Assembly (NCBI GenBank): GCA_046330955.1
Contig: JAXLRT010000005.1
Span: 124,001 to 188,000 of the forward strand
Reading direction: 5' to 3'
DNA length: 64,000 bases
From: JADJPO01 sp046330955
GTDB lineage: Bacteria > Actinomycetota > Actinomycetes > Actinomycetales > Kineosporiaceae
The notes under the pieces are model-generated. The model saw nothing but the letters and a program-made list of their open reading frames with translations, ran no database searches and was not told the origin of the DNA. The position numbers were made by a program, and so were the translations under genes. Position 1 is the first letter of the stretch. The number at the start of each line of letters is the position of its first letter. Shown here piece by piece: positions 53,855-63,133 of this stretch.

Positions 53855-56041
53855 TCATGGCACTCTCCGCACGTACAGGATGTGAGCGGGCTGGTGGTGG
53901 GGGTCGAGCCTCACATAGTTGTGCTCACTCCACCGGAATGTGTCATCGGTCAGCAGATCCTGCACCGTGAACTCGTCGTGCCAGGACATTCCCAGGGCCG
54001 GCATGTCGAGGTGGACCATCGTCTCGCGGGTGCCGTGGGGGTCGAGGTTGATCACCACGAGCAGTGTGTCCTCGGTGCCCGTGGGCGACTGGGCGGCGTC
54101 CAGGCGGCGTGAATAGCAGATGATCGAGTCGTCCTCGACGCGGTGGAAGGCGATGTTGCGCAACGAGTGCAGCGCCGGGTGGGCCTTGCGGATGTGGTTC
54201 AGCCGCGTGATGTACGGCGCGATCGAGCGGTGCTCGTGGAGGCCGCCGGGGCCGAAGGAGGCCCAGTCCCGCGGGCGGTACTGGTACTTCTCGCTGTCGA
54301 GGTACTCCTCGCTGCCGTGCCGGACGGCGACGTGCTCGCACAGCTCGTACCCGGAGTACATGCCCCAGCACGGCGAGGCCGTGGCGGCCAGGACGGCGCG
54401 CAGCTTGAACGCTGCCGGCCCGCCGTACTGCAGGAACTCGTGCAGGATGTCGGGGGTGTTGGGCCAGAAGTTGGGCCGCATGTAGTTCGCGGCCTCACCC
54501 GACAGCTCGGTCAGGTAGTCGGTGATCTCGCCCTTGCCGGTGCGCCAGGTGAAGTAGGTGTACGACTGGTGGAAGCCGATCTTGCCCAGGGTGTGCATCA
54601 TCGCCGGGCGGGTGAACGCCTCGGCCAGGAAGAGCACCTCCGGGTGGGCGGCGTTGACCCGCCCGATCAGCCACTCCCAGAACTCGACCGGCTTGGTGTG
54701 CGGGTTGTCGACCCGGAACACCGTCACGCCGTGGGCGATCCAGTGCTCGCACACCCGCAGCACCTCGCCATACAACCCGGCCGGGTCGTTGTCGAAGTTC
54801 ATCGGGTAGATGTCCTGGTACTTCTTGGGCGGGTTCTCGGCGTAGGCGATGGTGCCGTCGGCGCGCGTGGTGAACCACTGCGGGTGCTCGCGTGCCCAGG
54901 GGTGGTCGGGGGCGCACTGCAGCGCGAGGTCGAGGGCCACCTCGAGGCCCAGCTCGCGGGCGCGGGCGACGAAGTGGTCGAAGTCGTCGAGGGTGCCCAG
55001 GTCGGGGTGCACGGTGTCGTGCCCGCCCTCGTCGGCGCCGATCGCCCACGGCGAGCCGGGGTCGTCCGGGCCGGGGGTCAGGGTGTTGTTCGGCCCCTTG
55101 CGGTTGATCCGGCCCACCGGGTGGATCGGCGGCAGGTAGACGATGTCGAAGCCCATGTCGGCGATCGCGGGCAACCGCTCGGCGGCCTGCCGGAAGGTGC
55201 CGGACACCCAGCGCTGGGACCCGTCGTCCTGGGTCACCTGGTGGGCGCCCTCGGACCGCGGGAACAGCTCGTACCAGGCGCTGAACAGGGCGCGCTTGCG
55301 CTGCACCGTGAGCGGGTAGGTGGCCGAGCGGCTGATCATGTCGCGCAGCGGGTGGCGCGACAGCATCTCGTGCACCGCCGGGCTGGTGCCGGCCGCCAGG
55401 CGTGCTGCCGGCGGGCGCGAGCCGTCGCGCAGGGCGTGGATGGCGTCGGTGAGCACCTGCAGGTCCTGGTGGTGGGCGCCGGTGGCCGCGGCGTGGCCCT
55501 GGGCTCGTTCGAGCACCCGGGCGCCCTCTTCGAGCATCAGGTCGACGTCGACGCCGGCCTCGATCTTGATGGTGGCGTCGTGATCCCAGGTGCCGTAGAC
55601 GTCGCTCCAGCCCTCGACGCGGAAGCTCCAGGCGCCCTCGCGGTCGGGGCTCAGCTCGACGCCGAACCGGTCGAGGCCGGGGCCGAGGGAGTGCATCCGG
55701 GCGCGGGCGTGCTCGGCGCCGTCCGGGTCGATCAGGACGACGGTCGCGGCCACCGCGTCGTGACCCTCGCGGAAGACCGTCGCGGTGAACGGCACCCGCT
55801 CGCCGACCACGGCCTTGGCGGGCCAGCGCCCGCCGTCGACGACCGGGCCCACGTTCAGGACCGGGATGCGTCCGACGCGCGGGGCGTCCGGGCCGAGTCG
55901 GGGGTCCGCCGGAGCGGCGGGTCGGGGGGCCGGAAGCCCCGAGGAGTGACCGTCCGAGGCCGCGGGCGTTACGCCGATCGGGGGCACCTCACCGTCAGCA
56001 ACCGCCGTGTCGCGGGAACTCTGTCGCTCGGACTGTGTCAT
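53855..56041 (-). CDS. glgE: alpha-1,4-glucan:maltose-1-phosphate maltosyltransferase
   Basis: 728 residues, slightly longer than the usual 660-700 because of an N-terminal Pro/Ala extension of about 50. GlgE transfers maltose from maltose-1-phosphate to glucan ends. VGRIPVLNVGPVVDGGRWP starts the family domain; ADMGFDIVYLPPIHPVGR, VALDLALQCAPDHPW, TVFRVDNPHTKPVEFWEWL (catalytic Asp) and EVLFLAEAFTRPAMMH (acid Glu) mark the GH13 core. AATASPCWGMYSGYELCEH is the C-terminal site segment. Cytoplasmic. GAGGTGGAG precedes the ATG. First gene of the leftward operon, with a divergent glgP. Confidence 0.95.
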   Translation of the reverse strand: MTQSERQSSRDTAVADGEVPPIGVTPAASDGHSSGLPAPRPAAPADPRLGPDAPRVGRIPVLNVGPVVDGGRWPAKAVVGERVPFTATVFREGHDAVAATVVLIDPDGAEHARARMHSLGPGLDRFGVELSPDREGAWSFRVEGWSDVYGTWDHDATIKIEAGVDVDLMLEEGARVLERAQGHAAATGAHHQDLQVLTDAIHALRDGSRPPAARLAAGTSPAVHEMLSRHPLRDMISRSATYPLTVQRKRALFSAWYELFPRSEGAHQVTQDDGSQRWVSGTFRQAAERLPAIADMGFDIVYLPPIHPVGRINRKGPNNTLTPGPDDPGSPWAIGADEGGHDTVHPDLGTLDDFDHFVARARELGLEVALDLALQCAPDHPWAREHPQWFTTRADGTIAYAENPPKKYQDIYPMNFDNDPAGLYGEVLRVCEHWIAHGVTVFRVDNPHTKPVEFWEWLIGRVNAAHPEVLFLAEAFTRPAMMHTLGKIGFHQSYTYFTWRTGKGEITDYLTELSGEAANYMRPNFWPNTPDILHEFLQYGGPAAFKLRAVLAATASPCWGMYSGYELCEHVAVRHGSEEYLDSEKYQYRPRDWASFGPGGLHEHRSIAPYITRLNHIRKAHPALHSLRNIAFHRVEDDSIICYSRRLDAAQSPTGTEDTLLVVINLDPHGTRETMVHLDMPALGMSWHDEFTVQDLLTDDTFRWSEHNYVRLDPHHQPAHILYVRRVP

Positions 56042-56311
56042 GACTCCACCTCACCACGAACCGATGGGGACGCATCACCCCAAACAGACCAGAGTGACGT
56101 CCGTTAGGGGAGGGTCTTTCCCCGGTTGGCCGTCTGGTGCGCCCGGTGGTGCGTGCAGTCACTCGATCGGCCGAAACCTACCGGGAATTGAGCGTTCTGT
56201 AACCCTTTTCACTTCGCTCTCCCGCGGACCTCGCCAGGCCCTCCCGGGGACTGCAAACGCTTGCCGCTACAGGGGTGTGTCGGCCGGTCACTTGTCGTAC
56301 TCTCACGAGTC
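56042..56311. promoter_or_regulatory. divergent promoter region between glgE and glgP
   Basis: 270 bp. Near 56190-56220 AT-rich stretches (TCTGTAACCCTTTTCACTTC) could hold promoters for glgP. No clear operator was found. The divergent arrangement suggests shared control of glucan synthesis and breakdown. Confidence 0.4.
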
Positions 56312-58894
56312 GTGAGAGCCATTCGTCGCTTCACCGTCCGTACCGTTCTGCCGGAGCCGATCGCTGCTCTGGGCGACCTCGCCAGTAACCTGCGCTGGTC
56401 GTGGCACCCCCCGACACAGGACCTGTTCGCCTCACTCGATCCCGCTCGCTGGGAGTCGACGCGGCACGATCCGGTGGCGCTGCTCGGATCGCTCTCACCG
56501 GAGGAACTCGACGCCCTCGCCGGTGATCCCGGTCTCGTCGAGCGGGTGCGCGCGGCGTCCGCGGATCTGCAGGCGTACCTGACCGAGCCCCGCTGGTACC
56601 AGGAGCTCGAGGCGGCCGCAGGGAACCAGGGCACCGTGGGCACCGTGCCGCGGGCGATCGCCTACTTCTCCCCGGAGTTCGGCATCGCGGCCGTGCTGCC
56701 GCAGTACTCCGGTGGTCTGGGCATCCTGGCCGGTGACCACCTCAAGTCGGCCAGCGACCTGGGTGCACCGATCATCGGGGTCGGCCTGCTCTACCAGCAC
56801 GGGTACTTCAAGCAGTCGCTCTCGCGCGAGGGCTGGCAACAGGAGTCCTACCCGGTGCTCGATCCCAACGAGCTGCCGATCGCCCTGGTGCGCGAGGCCG
56901 ACGGGACGCCGTGCCTGATCGAGATCGGCCTGCCCGGCGGCCGGGTGCTGTCGGCACACATCTGGAAGGCCCAGGTCGGCCGGGTGCCGTTGCTGCTGCT
57001 CGACTCCAACGTCGAGGCCAACGACGACGCCGCTCGCGTGATCACCGACCGGTTGTACGGCGGCGGCGGTGAGCACCGGCTGCAGCAGGAGATGCTGCTG
57101 GGCATCGGCGGCGTCCGCGCCCTGCGGGCCTTTGCCCGGGTGACCGGCGCGCCGACGCCGGAGGTCTACCACACCAACGAGGGGCATGCCGGCTTCCTCG
57201 GCCTGGAGCGGATCCGCGAGCTGGTCAGTGAGGGGCTCAGCTTCGACGCCGCGCTCGAGCGGGTGCGTGCCGGCACGGTGTTCACCACGCACACCCCGGT
57301 GCCGGCCGGCATCGACCGGTTCAGCCGTGAGCAGATCGGCATCTTCTTCGGTGGCGACAACGCCGTCCCGGGGGTGCCGGTCGAGCGCATCATGGCCCTC
57401 GGCGCCGAGGACTACCCCGGCGGCGACCCGGCGATCTTCAACATGGCCGTCATGGGGCTGCGGCTGGCGCAGCGCGCCAACGGCGTCTCGCAGCTGCACG
57501 GAGTGGTCAGCCGGGAGATGTTCGACGGGCTGTGGCCGGGTTTCGACGCCGCCGAGGTGCCGATCACCTCGATCACCAACGGGGTGCACGCCCCCACCTG
57601 GGTCGACCGGCGCGTGATGGAGCTGGCCGAGAAGCACATCGGCGCCTCGCTCACCCACGACGCCCGCGGGTTCGAGGGTGTCGACCAGATCCCCGACGAG
57701 GAGATCTGGTCGACCCGCCGGGCGATGCGGGCCAGCCTGGTGGACGACGCGCGCCGCCGGGTGCGGGCCTCCTGGCTCAAGCGCGGTGCCAGCCCGGCGG
57801 AACTGGGCTGGGTGGACGGCGTCCTCGACCCGGACGTGCTGACCCTCGGCTTCGCCCGCCGGGTGCCGACCTACAAGCGGCTCACCCTGATGCTGCGTGA
57901 CCCGGATCGGCTGGCCCGGTTGCTGCTGCACCCGACGCGTCCGATGCAGCTGGTGATCGCCGGCAAGTCGCACCCGGCCGACGACCAGGGCAAGCGGTTG
58001 ATCCAGCAGGTGGTCAAGTTCGCCGACGACCCCACGGTGCGCCACCGGATCGTGTTCCTGCCCAACTACGACATCGCGATGGCCTCGACGCTGTACCCCG
58101 GGTGCGACGTGTGGCTCAACAACCCGTTGCGGCCGTTCGAGGCGTGCGGCACCTCGGGCATGAAGTCGGCGCTCAATGGCGGGTTGAACCTGTCGATCCT
58201 GGACGGGTGGTGGGACGAGTGGTTCGACGGTGAGAACGGCTGGGCGATCCCGACGGCCGACGGCATCGAGGACCCCGAGCATCGTGACGACCTCGAGGCG
58301 TCCGCGCTGTACGACCTGATCGAGAACTCCGTGGCGCAGCGGTTCTACGACCGCGACGAGCGGGGGCTGCCGGTGCGCTGGCTCGAGATGGTGCGCCACA
58401 CCCTGAGCTCGCTCGGGCCGAAGGTGATCGCGTCGCGGATGGTCGCCGACTACGTCAGCCACCTGTACATCCCGGCGGCCACGGCGGCCGCGGCGACCAC
58501 GCCGGAGGTCGCTGCGGTGCAGGCACAGGCCAAGGCCCGGTTGCGCGCCGCCTGGAACGGGGTCCGGGTCGAGCACGTCGAATCCGCCGGGGTCAGCGAC
58601 TCGCCGCAGGTCGGCGACGAGGTCTCGGTGCGGGCGTTCATCAGCCTGGGGGAGCTGACCCCGGCCGATGTCACCGTCGACCTGGTGTACGGCAAGGTCA
58701 CCCCCGAGGACTCGTTGATCGACACCCAGAGCGAGCCGTTGCGCCACGTCGAGGTCTACGAGACCGGCCGGCACTGCTTCGAGGGCTCGGTGCGGCTGCA
58801 TCGCACCGGCCCGTTCGGCTACACCGTCCGGGTCCTGCCCGCCGGTCTGGGCCTGGCCTCCCCGGCCGAGCTCGGCCTGGTCACCAACGCCTGA
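56312..58894 (+). CDS. glgP: alpha-glucan phosphorylase (GT35, MalP/GlgP type)
   Basis: 860 residues. Releases glucose-1-phosphate from alpha-1,4-glucan. Landmarks: ALGDLASNLRWSWHP near the start (actinobacterial short-N-terminal type), YFSPEFGIAAVLPQYSGGLGILAGDHLKSASDLG, VYHTNEGHAGFL, TTHTPVPAGIDRF, RRVPTYKRLTLML and the PLP-lysine region GTSGMKSALNGGLNLSILDGWWDEW. GTG start giving VRAIRRFTVRTVLPEPI, matching the family beginning. Cytoplasmic, PLP-dependent. Opposite orientation to glgE and facing glgX at its 3' end. Confidence 0.93.
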   Translation: MRAIRRFTVRTVLPEPIAALGDLASNLRWSWHPPTQDLFASLDPARWESTRHDPVALLGSLSPEELDALAGDPGLVERVRAASADLQAYLTEPRWYQELEAAAGNQGTVGTVPRAIAYFSPEFGIAAVLPQYSGGLGILAGDHLKSASDLGAPIIGVGLLYQHGYFKQSLSREGWQQESYPVLDPNELPIALVREADGTPCLIEIGLPGGRVLSAHIWKAQVGRVPLLLLDSNVEANDDAARVITDRLYGGGGEHRLQQEMLLGIGGVRALRAFARVTGAPTPEVYHTNEGHAGFLGLERIRELVSEGLSFDAALERVRAGTVFTTHTPVPAGIDRFSREQIGIFFGGDNAVPGVPVERIMALGAEDYPGGDPAIFNMAVMGLRLAQRANGVSQLHGVVSREMFDGLWPGFDAAEVPITSITNGVHAPTWVDRRVMELAEKHIGASLTHDARGFEGVDQIPDEEIWSTRRAMRASLVDDARRRVRASWLKRGASPAELGWVDGVLDPDVLTLGFARRVPTYKRLTLMLRDPDRLARLLLHPTRPMQLVIAGKSHPADDQGKRLIQQVVKFADDPTVRHRIVFLPNYDIAMASTLYPGCDVWLNNPLRPFEACGTSGMKSALNGGLNLSILDGWWDEWFDGENGWAIPTADGIEDPEHRDDLEASALYDLIENSVAQRFYDRDERGLPVRWLEMVRHTLSSLGPKVIASRMVADYVSHLYIPAATAAAATTPEVAAVQAQAKARLRAAWNGVRVEHVESAGVSDSPQVGDEVSVRAFISLGELTPADVTVDLVYGKVTPEDSLIDTQSEPLRHVEVYETGRHCFEGSVRLHRTGPFGYTVRVLPAGLGLASPAELGLVTNA

Positions 58895-58929
58895 CCCGAG
58901 CGAGCTCGCTCATCGCGCTCATCCCCCCC

Positions 58930-59052
58930 GAGCGCAATGTCACGTTGCACTCGTCCAGCGAGCGCAACGTGACATCGTGCCCGCCGGGGATGAGCGCGAC
59001 GTGACATTGCGCTCGTCGGGGGGGACGAGCGCGAGGTGACGTTGCGCTCGTC
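58930..59052. repeat. cluster of four REP-like palindromic units
   Basis: Units at 58930-58955, 58960-58980, 58992-59017 and 59027-59052, each starting GAGCGC and, except for the second, ending in GCTCGTC or ACTCGTC, with CAATGTCACGTTGC-like centres (TGACAT, TGACGT). Each can fold into a short hairpin. They fill the gap between the convergent glgP and glgX, and the last unit runs into the glgX stop codon. Likely to act as a bidirectional terminator or transcript-stabilising element. Confidence 0.7.
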
Positions 59053-61237
59053 AGGTGCGGGGCGGGACGCGGTAGACGCGCATCGAGGGGCCGGGGACGG
59101 TGAGCACGGTGTGCGGCGGGACGGTCTCGAGGTGGGGGCCCTTGGGCTGGCCGGGTGGGGCCTCGAAGGCGCTGTCCCAGGCCAGTTCGTAGGTCTGCGC
59201 CCAGGGACGGCCGGGCAGGCGCACCTGGACCTCGCCGGGGTGGCCCTGCACCACGAGCAGCAGCGAGCCGTCGACATGGTGATCATGGCGACCCCGGACG
59301 ACGGCGTGCAGGTACATCTGCAGCACCCGCAAGCCCCCGTCGTGCCACCGATCGTGGTCCATCTCGGTGCCGTCGGGGCCGAACCAGGCCAGGTCCTTGG
59401 TGCCGTCGGTGTGCACCGGGCGCCCGGCGAAGAACCGGTCCTGGCGCAACACCGGGTGCTCGCGCCGCAACCGCAACAGGTAGCGCGTGGTGGCCAGCAG
59501 GTCGTGCTGCCAGGGTTCGAGATCCCAACTCAGCCAGGAGGTCTCGTCGTCCAGGCAGTAGGGGTTGTTGTTGCCGCCCTGGCTGCGACCGAATTCGTCG
59601 CCGGCCACCAGCATCGGCACCCCGGTCGCCAGCAGCAGTGAACCCAGCAGGTTGCGCATCGCCTGTCGCCGGGCCGCCAGGATCGCCGGGTCGTCGGTCG
59701 CACCCTCGACGCCGTGATTCCAGGACCGGTTGTTGTCGGTGCCGTCGCGGTTGTTCTCGCCGTTGGCCTCGTTGTGCTTGTGGTTGTAGGCGGTCAGGTC
59801 GGCCACGGTGAACCCGTCGTGCGCCGTCACGAAGTTCACCGACGCCAGGGGACCGCGGGCAGGGCTGAAGGTGTCGGCAGACCCCGCCAATCGGGTCGCC
59901 AGGTCGCGCACCCCACCGGACGGCTCGCCGGCCGCGGCCCGCGCCCCGCCGGGCAACCAGAACTCGCGGACGCCGTCGCGGAAGTGGTCGTTCCACTCGG
60001 CGAAGGGCACCGGGAACTGGCCGGTGCGCCAGCCGTGCGGTGCGACGTCCCAGGGCTCGGCGATCAACTTCACCCCGGCCAGCACCGGGTCGGTGCGCGC
60101 CGCCACCAGGAAGGGGTGATCGGCGTCGTACCCGTTGCGGCCGCGGGCCAGGGTGGTCGCCAGGTCGAAGCGGAACCCGTCGACGTGCATCTCGCTGACC
60201 CAGTAGCGCAACGAGTCCAGGGTCAGCTGCACCACGCGGGCCTCGGCGAAGTCCAGGCTGTTGCCGCACCCGGTGGTGTCGACGTACCCGCCGTGGGCAT
60301 CGGAGCGGTAGTAGCTCGCGGCGTCCAGGCCTCGCCACGACAGGGTGGGCCCGTCGATGCCCGCCTCACAGGTGTGGTTGTAGACCACGTCGAGCACGAC
60401 CTCGATACCGGCCGCGTGCAGCGCCTTGACCATCGCCTTGAACTCGGTCACCACCCCGATCGGGTCGTGGCTGGCGGCGTAGCCGGGGTGCGGGGCGAAG
60501 AACCCCAGCGTGCTGTAGCCCCAGTAGTTGACCCGGCTACCCCGGGCCAGATGGTCCTCATCGCCCATCGCGTGAATCGGCAGCAGCTCGACGGTGGTCA
60601 CCCCGAGCCGGTTCAGGTGGGCGATCGCCGCCGGGTGGCCCAATCCGGCGTAGGTGCCGCGCAGGTGCTCCGGAACGCCGGGCAGCCGTCGGGTGAACCC
60701 CTTGACGTGCAACTCGTAGACCACGGTGTCGGCCCACGGCACGAACGGCGGGGTGTCGCCGTCCCAGTCGAAGGTCGAGGCCTCGACCACCCCGTGGGGG
60801 GCGACCAGGGCCGAGTCGCGCGAGTCCGGCACGGTCACGTCGCCGCGCAGCCCGTCGTCCGCGGCGTAGCCGAACAGCTCGGGCACCATGGTGAGCCGCT
60901 CGCCCGGGTAGACCCCCGACGTGGGCAGCACGATGGCGCGGGCATACGGGTCGAGCAACAACTTGGCCGGGTTGTGCCACTGCATGCGGCTCGGCTCCCA
61001 CGGGCCGTGCACCCGAAATCCGTAGCGCTGGCCCACCGGCACCTCGGGCACGTGAGCGTGCCAGACCCCGTGCGTCTGGTAGGGAAGGGAGATCCGGCGT
61101 TCGGACCATCCGCTGCCGGCCGGGTCGAACAAGCACAGCTCGACCCGCTCGGCGTGGGCGGCGAAGATCGCGACATCGACCCCGTCGGCTCGGGGACGGA
61201 CGCCGAGCGGGTGCGGACGCGATCTGTGGGTGGACAC
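59051..61237 (-). CDS. glgX: glycogen debranching enzyme
   Basis: 728 residues, GH13 subfamily GlgX/TreX, hydrolysing alpha-1,6 branches of phosphorylase-limit glucan. CBM48-like N-terminus (GVRPRADGVDVAIFAAHAERVEL), GH13 regions VVLDVVYNHTCEA, MHVDGFRFDLATTLARG (nucleophile Asp), GVKLIAEPWDVAPHGW (Glu) and NFVTAHDGFTVADL. GGNNNPYCLDDETSWLSWD matches the GlgX type. GTG start giving VSTHRSRPHPLGVRP; the frame upstream to 61792 overlaps the YbjN gene and is not used. The start is 87 bp from the divergent YbjN gene. Confidence 0.93.
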   Translation of the reverse strand: MSTHRSRPHPLGVRPRADGVDVAIFAAHAERVELCLFDPAGSGWSERRISLPYQTHGVWHAHVPEVPVGQRYGFRVHGPWEPSRMQWHNPAKLLLDPYARAIVLPTSGVYPGERLTMVPELFGYAADDGLRGDVTVPDSRDSALVAPHGVVEASTFDWDGDTPPFVPWADTVVYELHVKGFTRRLPGVPEHLRGTYAGLGHPAAIAHLNRLGVTTVELLPIHAMGDEDHLARGSRVNYWGYSTLGFFAPHPGYAASHDPIGVVTEFKAMVKALHAAGIEVVLDVVYNHTCEAGIDGPTLSWRGLDAASYYRSDAHGGYVDTTGCGNSLDFAEARVVQLTLDSLRYWVSEMHVDGFRFDLATTLARGRNGYDADHPFLVAARTDPVLAGVKLIAEPWDVAPHGWRTGQFPVPFAEWNDHFRDGVREFWLPGGARAAAGEPSGGVRDLATRLAGSADTFSPARGPLASVNFVTAHDGFTVADLTAYNHKHNEANGENNRDGTDNNRSWNHGVEGATDDPAILAARRQAMRNLLGSLLLATGVPMLVAGDEFGRSQGGNNNPYCLDDETSWLSWDLEPWQHDLLATTRYLLRLRREHPVLRQDRFFAGRPVHTDGTKDLAWFGPDGTEMDHDRWHDGGLRVLQMYLHAVVRGRHDHHVDGSLLLVVQGHPGEVQVRLPGRPWAQTYELAWDSAFEAPPGQPKGPHLETVPPHTVLTVPGPSMRVYRVPPRT

Positions 61238-61324
61238 GGCGGCAGTCTGCCTGACGCCACCGACAGTGGCACAGAGGCCAGCGGGCACGGCCTGTCGAGC
61301 GGGCGGACGGTTACGCTCACCTGC

Positions 61325-61837
61325 GTGACGGATCCGACCGCCCTGCCGAACTTCATCCCCTCCACCGGCCCCGCGCCGAGCCCGCAGCCGGCTCCTCAGC
61401 CCGCCGGTCACCCCGGCAGCGCCGGCTTCGCGTTGCGCGATCTGGTGGTCGAGGCGTTGAGCAGCGAGGGTTTTCGACCCGAGATCGACGAGGACGGCGA
61501 CGTGGTGGCCCGGGTCTCGGGTCAGCCGATGTTCCTGCGCTGCTTCGAGACGGCGCCGCCGATGATGCGGGTGTGGTCGCAGTGGATGCTGGACGACGCG
61601 GTGCCGGGTGATGAGCTGATGCGCCTGCGCGCGGCCAACGCGATGACCGCGGTGCTCAACCTGATCAAGGTCACCCTGATGACCGACCGGCTGGTCGTCG
61701 CCGTCGACCTCACGGTGCACCCGGCGATGGATCTGGCCACCTTGCTGACCGCCACGCTCGAGGCGGTGCGCGACGGGGTGACCAGCTGGCACGGCACGCT
61801 GGTTCAGCTGCTCGAGGAGCAGGCGGCCGGCATCTGA
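61325..61837 (+). CDS. YbjN-domain protein
   Basis: 170 residues. A Pro-rich start (about 1-35) leads to a YbjN/T3SS-chaperone-like domain: LVVEALSSEGFRPEIDEDGDVVARVSGQPMFLRCFE, then MRVWSQWMLD, LRAANAMTAVLNLIKVTLMTDRLVVAVDL and LLTATLEAVRDGVTSWHGTL. The family has a sandwich fold and often functions as a chaperone-like or regulatory protein in actinobacteria; the partner is unknown. GTG start giving VTDPTALPNF. It diverges from glgX with a short shared promoter region. Confidence 0.85.
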   Translation: MTDPTALPNFIPSTGPAPSPQPAPQPAGHPGSAGFALRDLVVEALSSEGFRPEIDEDGDVVARVSGQPMFLRCFETAPPMMRVWSQWMLDDAVPGDELMRLRAANAMTAVLNLIKVTLMTDRLVVAVDLTVHPAMDLATLLTATLEAVRDGVTSWHGTLVQLLEEQAAGI

Positions 61838-62002
61838 GTCGCTCCTCGGGTCGCGGGGAGAGCCGCGGGGGAGTCGCCGGCAGAGCCGGGGGTGACCTGC
61901 GCCTCGCGACGGTGGCTGACGGCGTGGACGCCGACCGCCTAGGCTCGCGCTCGTCGTCCGGGCTCGTGCGGCTCGGAACCGGGTGCGAGCGTGGAGGTCG
62001 TG

Positions 62003-62782
62003 ATGGGTCAGTTCGTGCGGCTCGAGGTGGACGGCGGGATCGGCACCATCCGCCTGGACCGGCCGAAGATGAACGCCCTGGACGCCGCGATGCAGGAGGA
62101 GATCCGCGCGGCGGCGCTGGAGGCGGCCGAGCGCCGTGACGTCTCGGCGGTGATCGTCTACGGCGGCGAGAAGGTGTTCGCCGCCGGGGCCGACGTCAAG
62201 GAGATGGCGGCCATGAGCTACACCGAGATGGTCGATCGCTCCGGCGCGCTGCAGTCCTCGTTCTCGGCGGTCGCGGCGATCCCCAAGCCGACCGTCTCGG
62301 CGATCACCGGCTACGCCCTGGGTGGCGGCTGCGAGCTGTCGTTGTGCACCGACTTCCGGATCGCGGGCGAGAGCGCCAAGCTCGGTCAGCCCGAGATCCT
62401 GCTCGGCATCATTCCCGGCGCCGGTGGCACCCAGCGGTTGCCCCGGCTGATCGGACCGGCCAAGGCCAAGGACCTGATCTTCTCCGGCCGGTTCGTGGAC
62501 GCCGCCGAGGCGCTCGCGATCGGACTGGTGGACGCCGTCGTCCCGGACGAGGAGGTCTACACCGCGGCCGTGGCGATGATGACGCGCTACGTGGGCGCGG
62601 CGTCCTATGCCCTGCGGGCGGCGAAGGAGTCGATCGACCGCGGCGGCGAGGTCGACCTGGTCACCGGGCTCGAGATCGAGCGGATGGCCTTCAGCGGCCT
62701 GTTCGCCACCGCCGACCGGTCCATCGGCATGAACTCGTTCGTGGAGTCCGGACCGGGCAAGGCCCAGTTCGAGGGCCGCTGA
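62003..62782 (+). CDS. enoyl-CoA hydratase/isomerase
   Basis: 259 residues of the crotonase family. Crotonase motifs: FVRLEVDGGIGTIRLDRPKMNALD, GEKVFAAGADVKEM (first oxyanion hole), TGYALGGGCELSLCTDFRIAGESAKLGQPEILLGIIPGAGGTQRLPRL, with the E at the GGGCEL position and the second Glu in the QPEILLG segment, both needed for hydration of trans-2-enoyl-CoA. Likely in fatty-acid or branched-chain oxidation, feeding electrons via acyl-CoA dehydrogenases to the EtfAB genes next to it. GGAGG lies 5 nt before ATG 62003; the GTG at 61991 is less likely. Confidence 0.92.
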   Translation: MGQFVRLEVDGGIGTIRLDRPKMNALDAAMQEEIRAAALEAAERRDVSAVIVYGGEKVFAAGADVKEMAAMSYTEMVDRSGALQSSFSAVAAIPKPTVSAITGYALGGGCELSLCTDFRIAGESAKLGQPEILLGIIPGAGGTQRLPRLIGPAKAKDLIFSGRFVDAAEALAIGLVDAVVPDEEVYTAAVAMMTRYVGAASYALRAAKESIDRGGEVDLVTGLEIERMAFSGLFATADRSIGMNSFVESGPGKAQFEGR

Positions 62783-62830
62783 CCAACCCGCCCTCGGCTG
62801 CCCGCCCCAACCCGCCCTCGGCTGCCCGCC
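62783..62830. repeat. 24-bp tandem repeat, two full copies
   Basis: Copies at 62783-62806 and 62807-62830 (CCAACCCGCCCTCGGCTGCC followed by CGCC), with a third, partial one running into the inverted repeat at 62830. They begin directly after the enoyl-CoA hydratase stop. Probably slippage-prone intergenic repeats. Confidence 0.75.
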
Positions 62831-62937
62831 CCAACCCGCTCATGCTCCGCAGGTGACGGATTCGACGTCCGCAAAGGGCGAAATGTCCGTCACCAGAGGA
62901 GCATCGTCGGTCGCCTGCGGAGCATGAGCGGGTTGGG
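62830..62937. repeat. long inverted repeat with nested stem (REP-like hairpin)
   Basis: Outer arms of 24 bp at 62830-62853 and 62914-62937 are fully complementary (contains GCTCATGCTCCGCAGG and its complement). An inner stem pairs GGTGACGGA (62852-62860) with TCCGTCACC (62886-62894). Together they give a cruciform-like structure in the gap before etfB. Could terminate the hydratase transcript; no T-tract. Confidence 0.7.
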
Positions 62938-63133
62938 TCGGGGTGGGTAATCCGGGTCACACCGGGGTCGTCGTGCGGGCGGAAGCTACCCATGGGTAAC
63001 ATGGGCCGGCCCGGGGTCCGCGGTCCGGTCCGTGCCCGATGTGAGCAAGGCCGCTGTGACGCTCGGGCACCCGGGGCCGGGGTGTGACACCCTGGCGCCA
63101 GCAACCCGCGTCGACTGCAGGAGGTCGCCCAGC

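Noticed and set aside
56495..58801. 768-codon antisense frame opposite glgP
   Set aside because: No family features; glgP is fully conserved on the plus strand.
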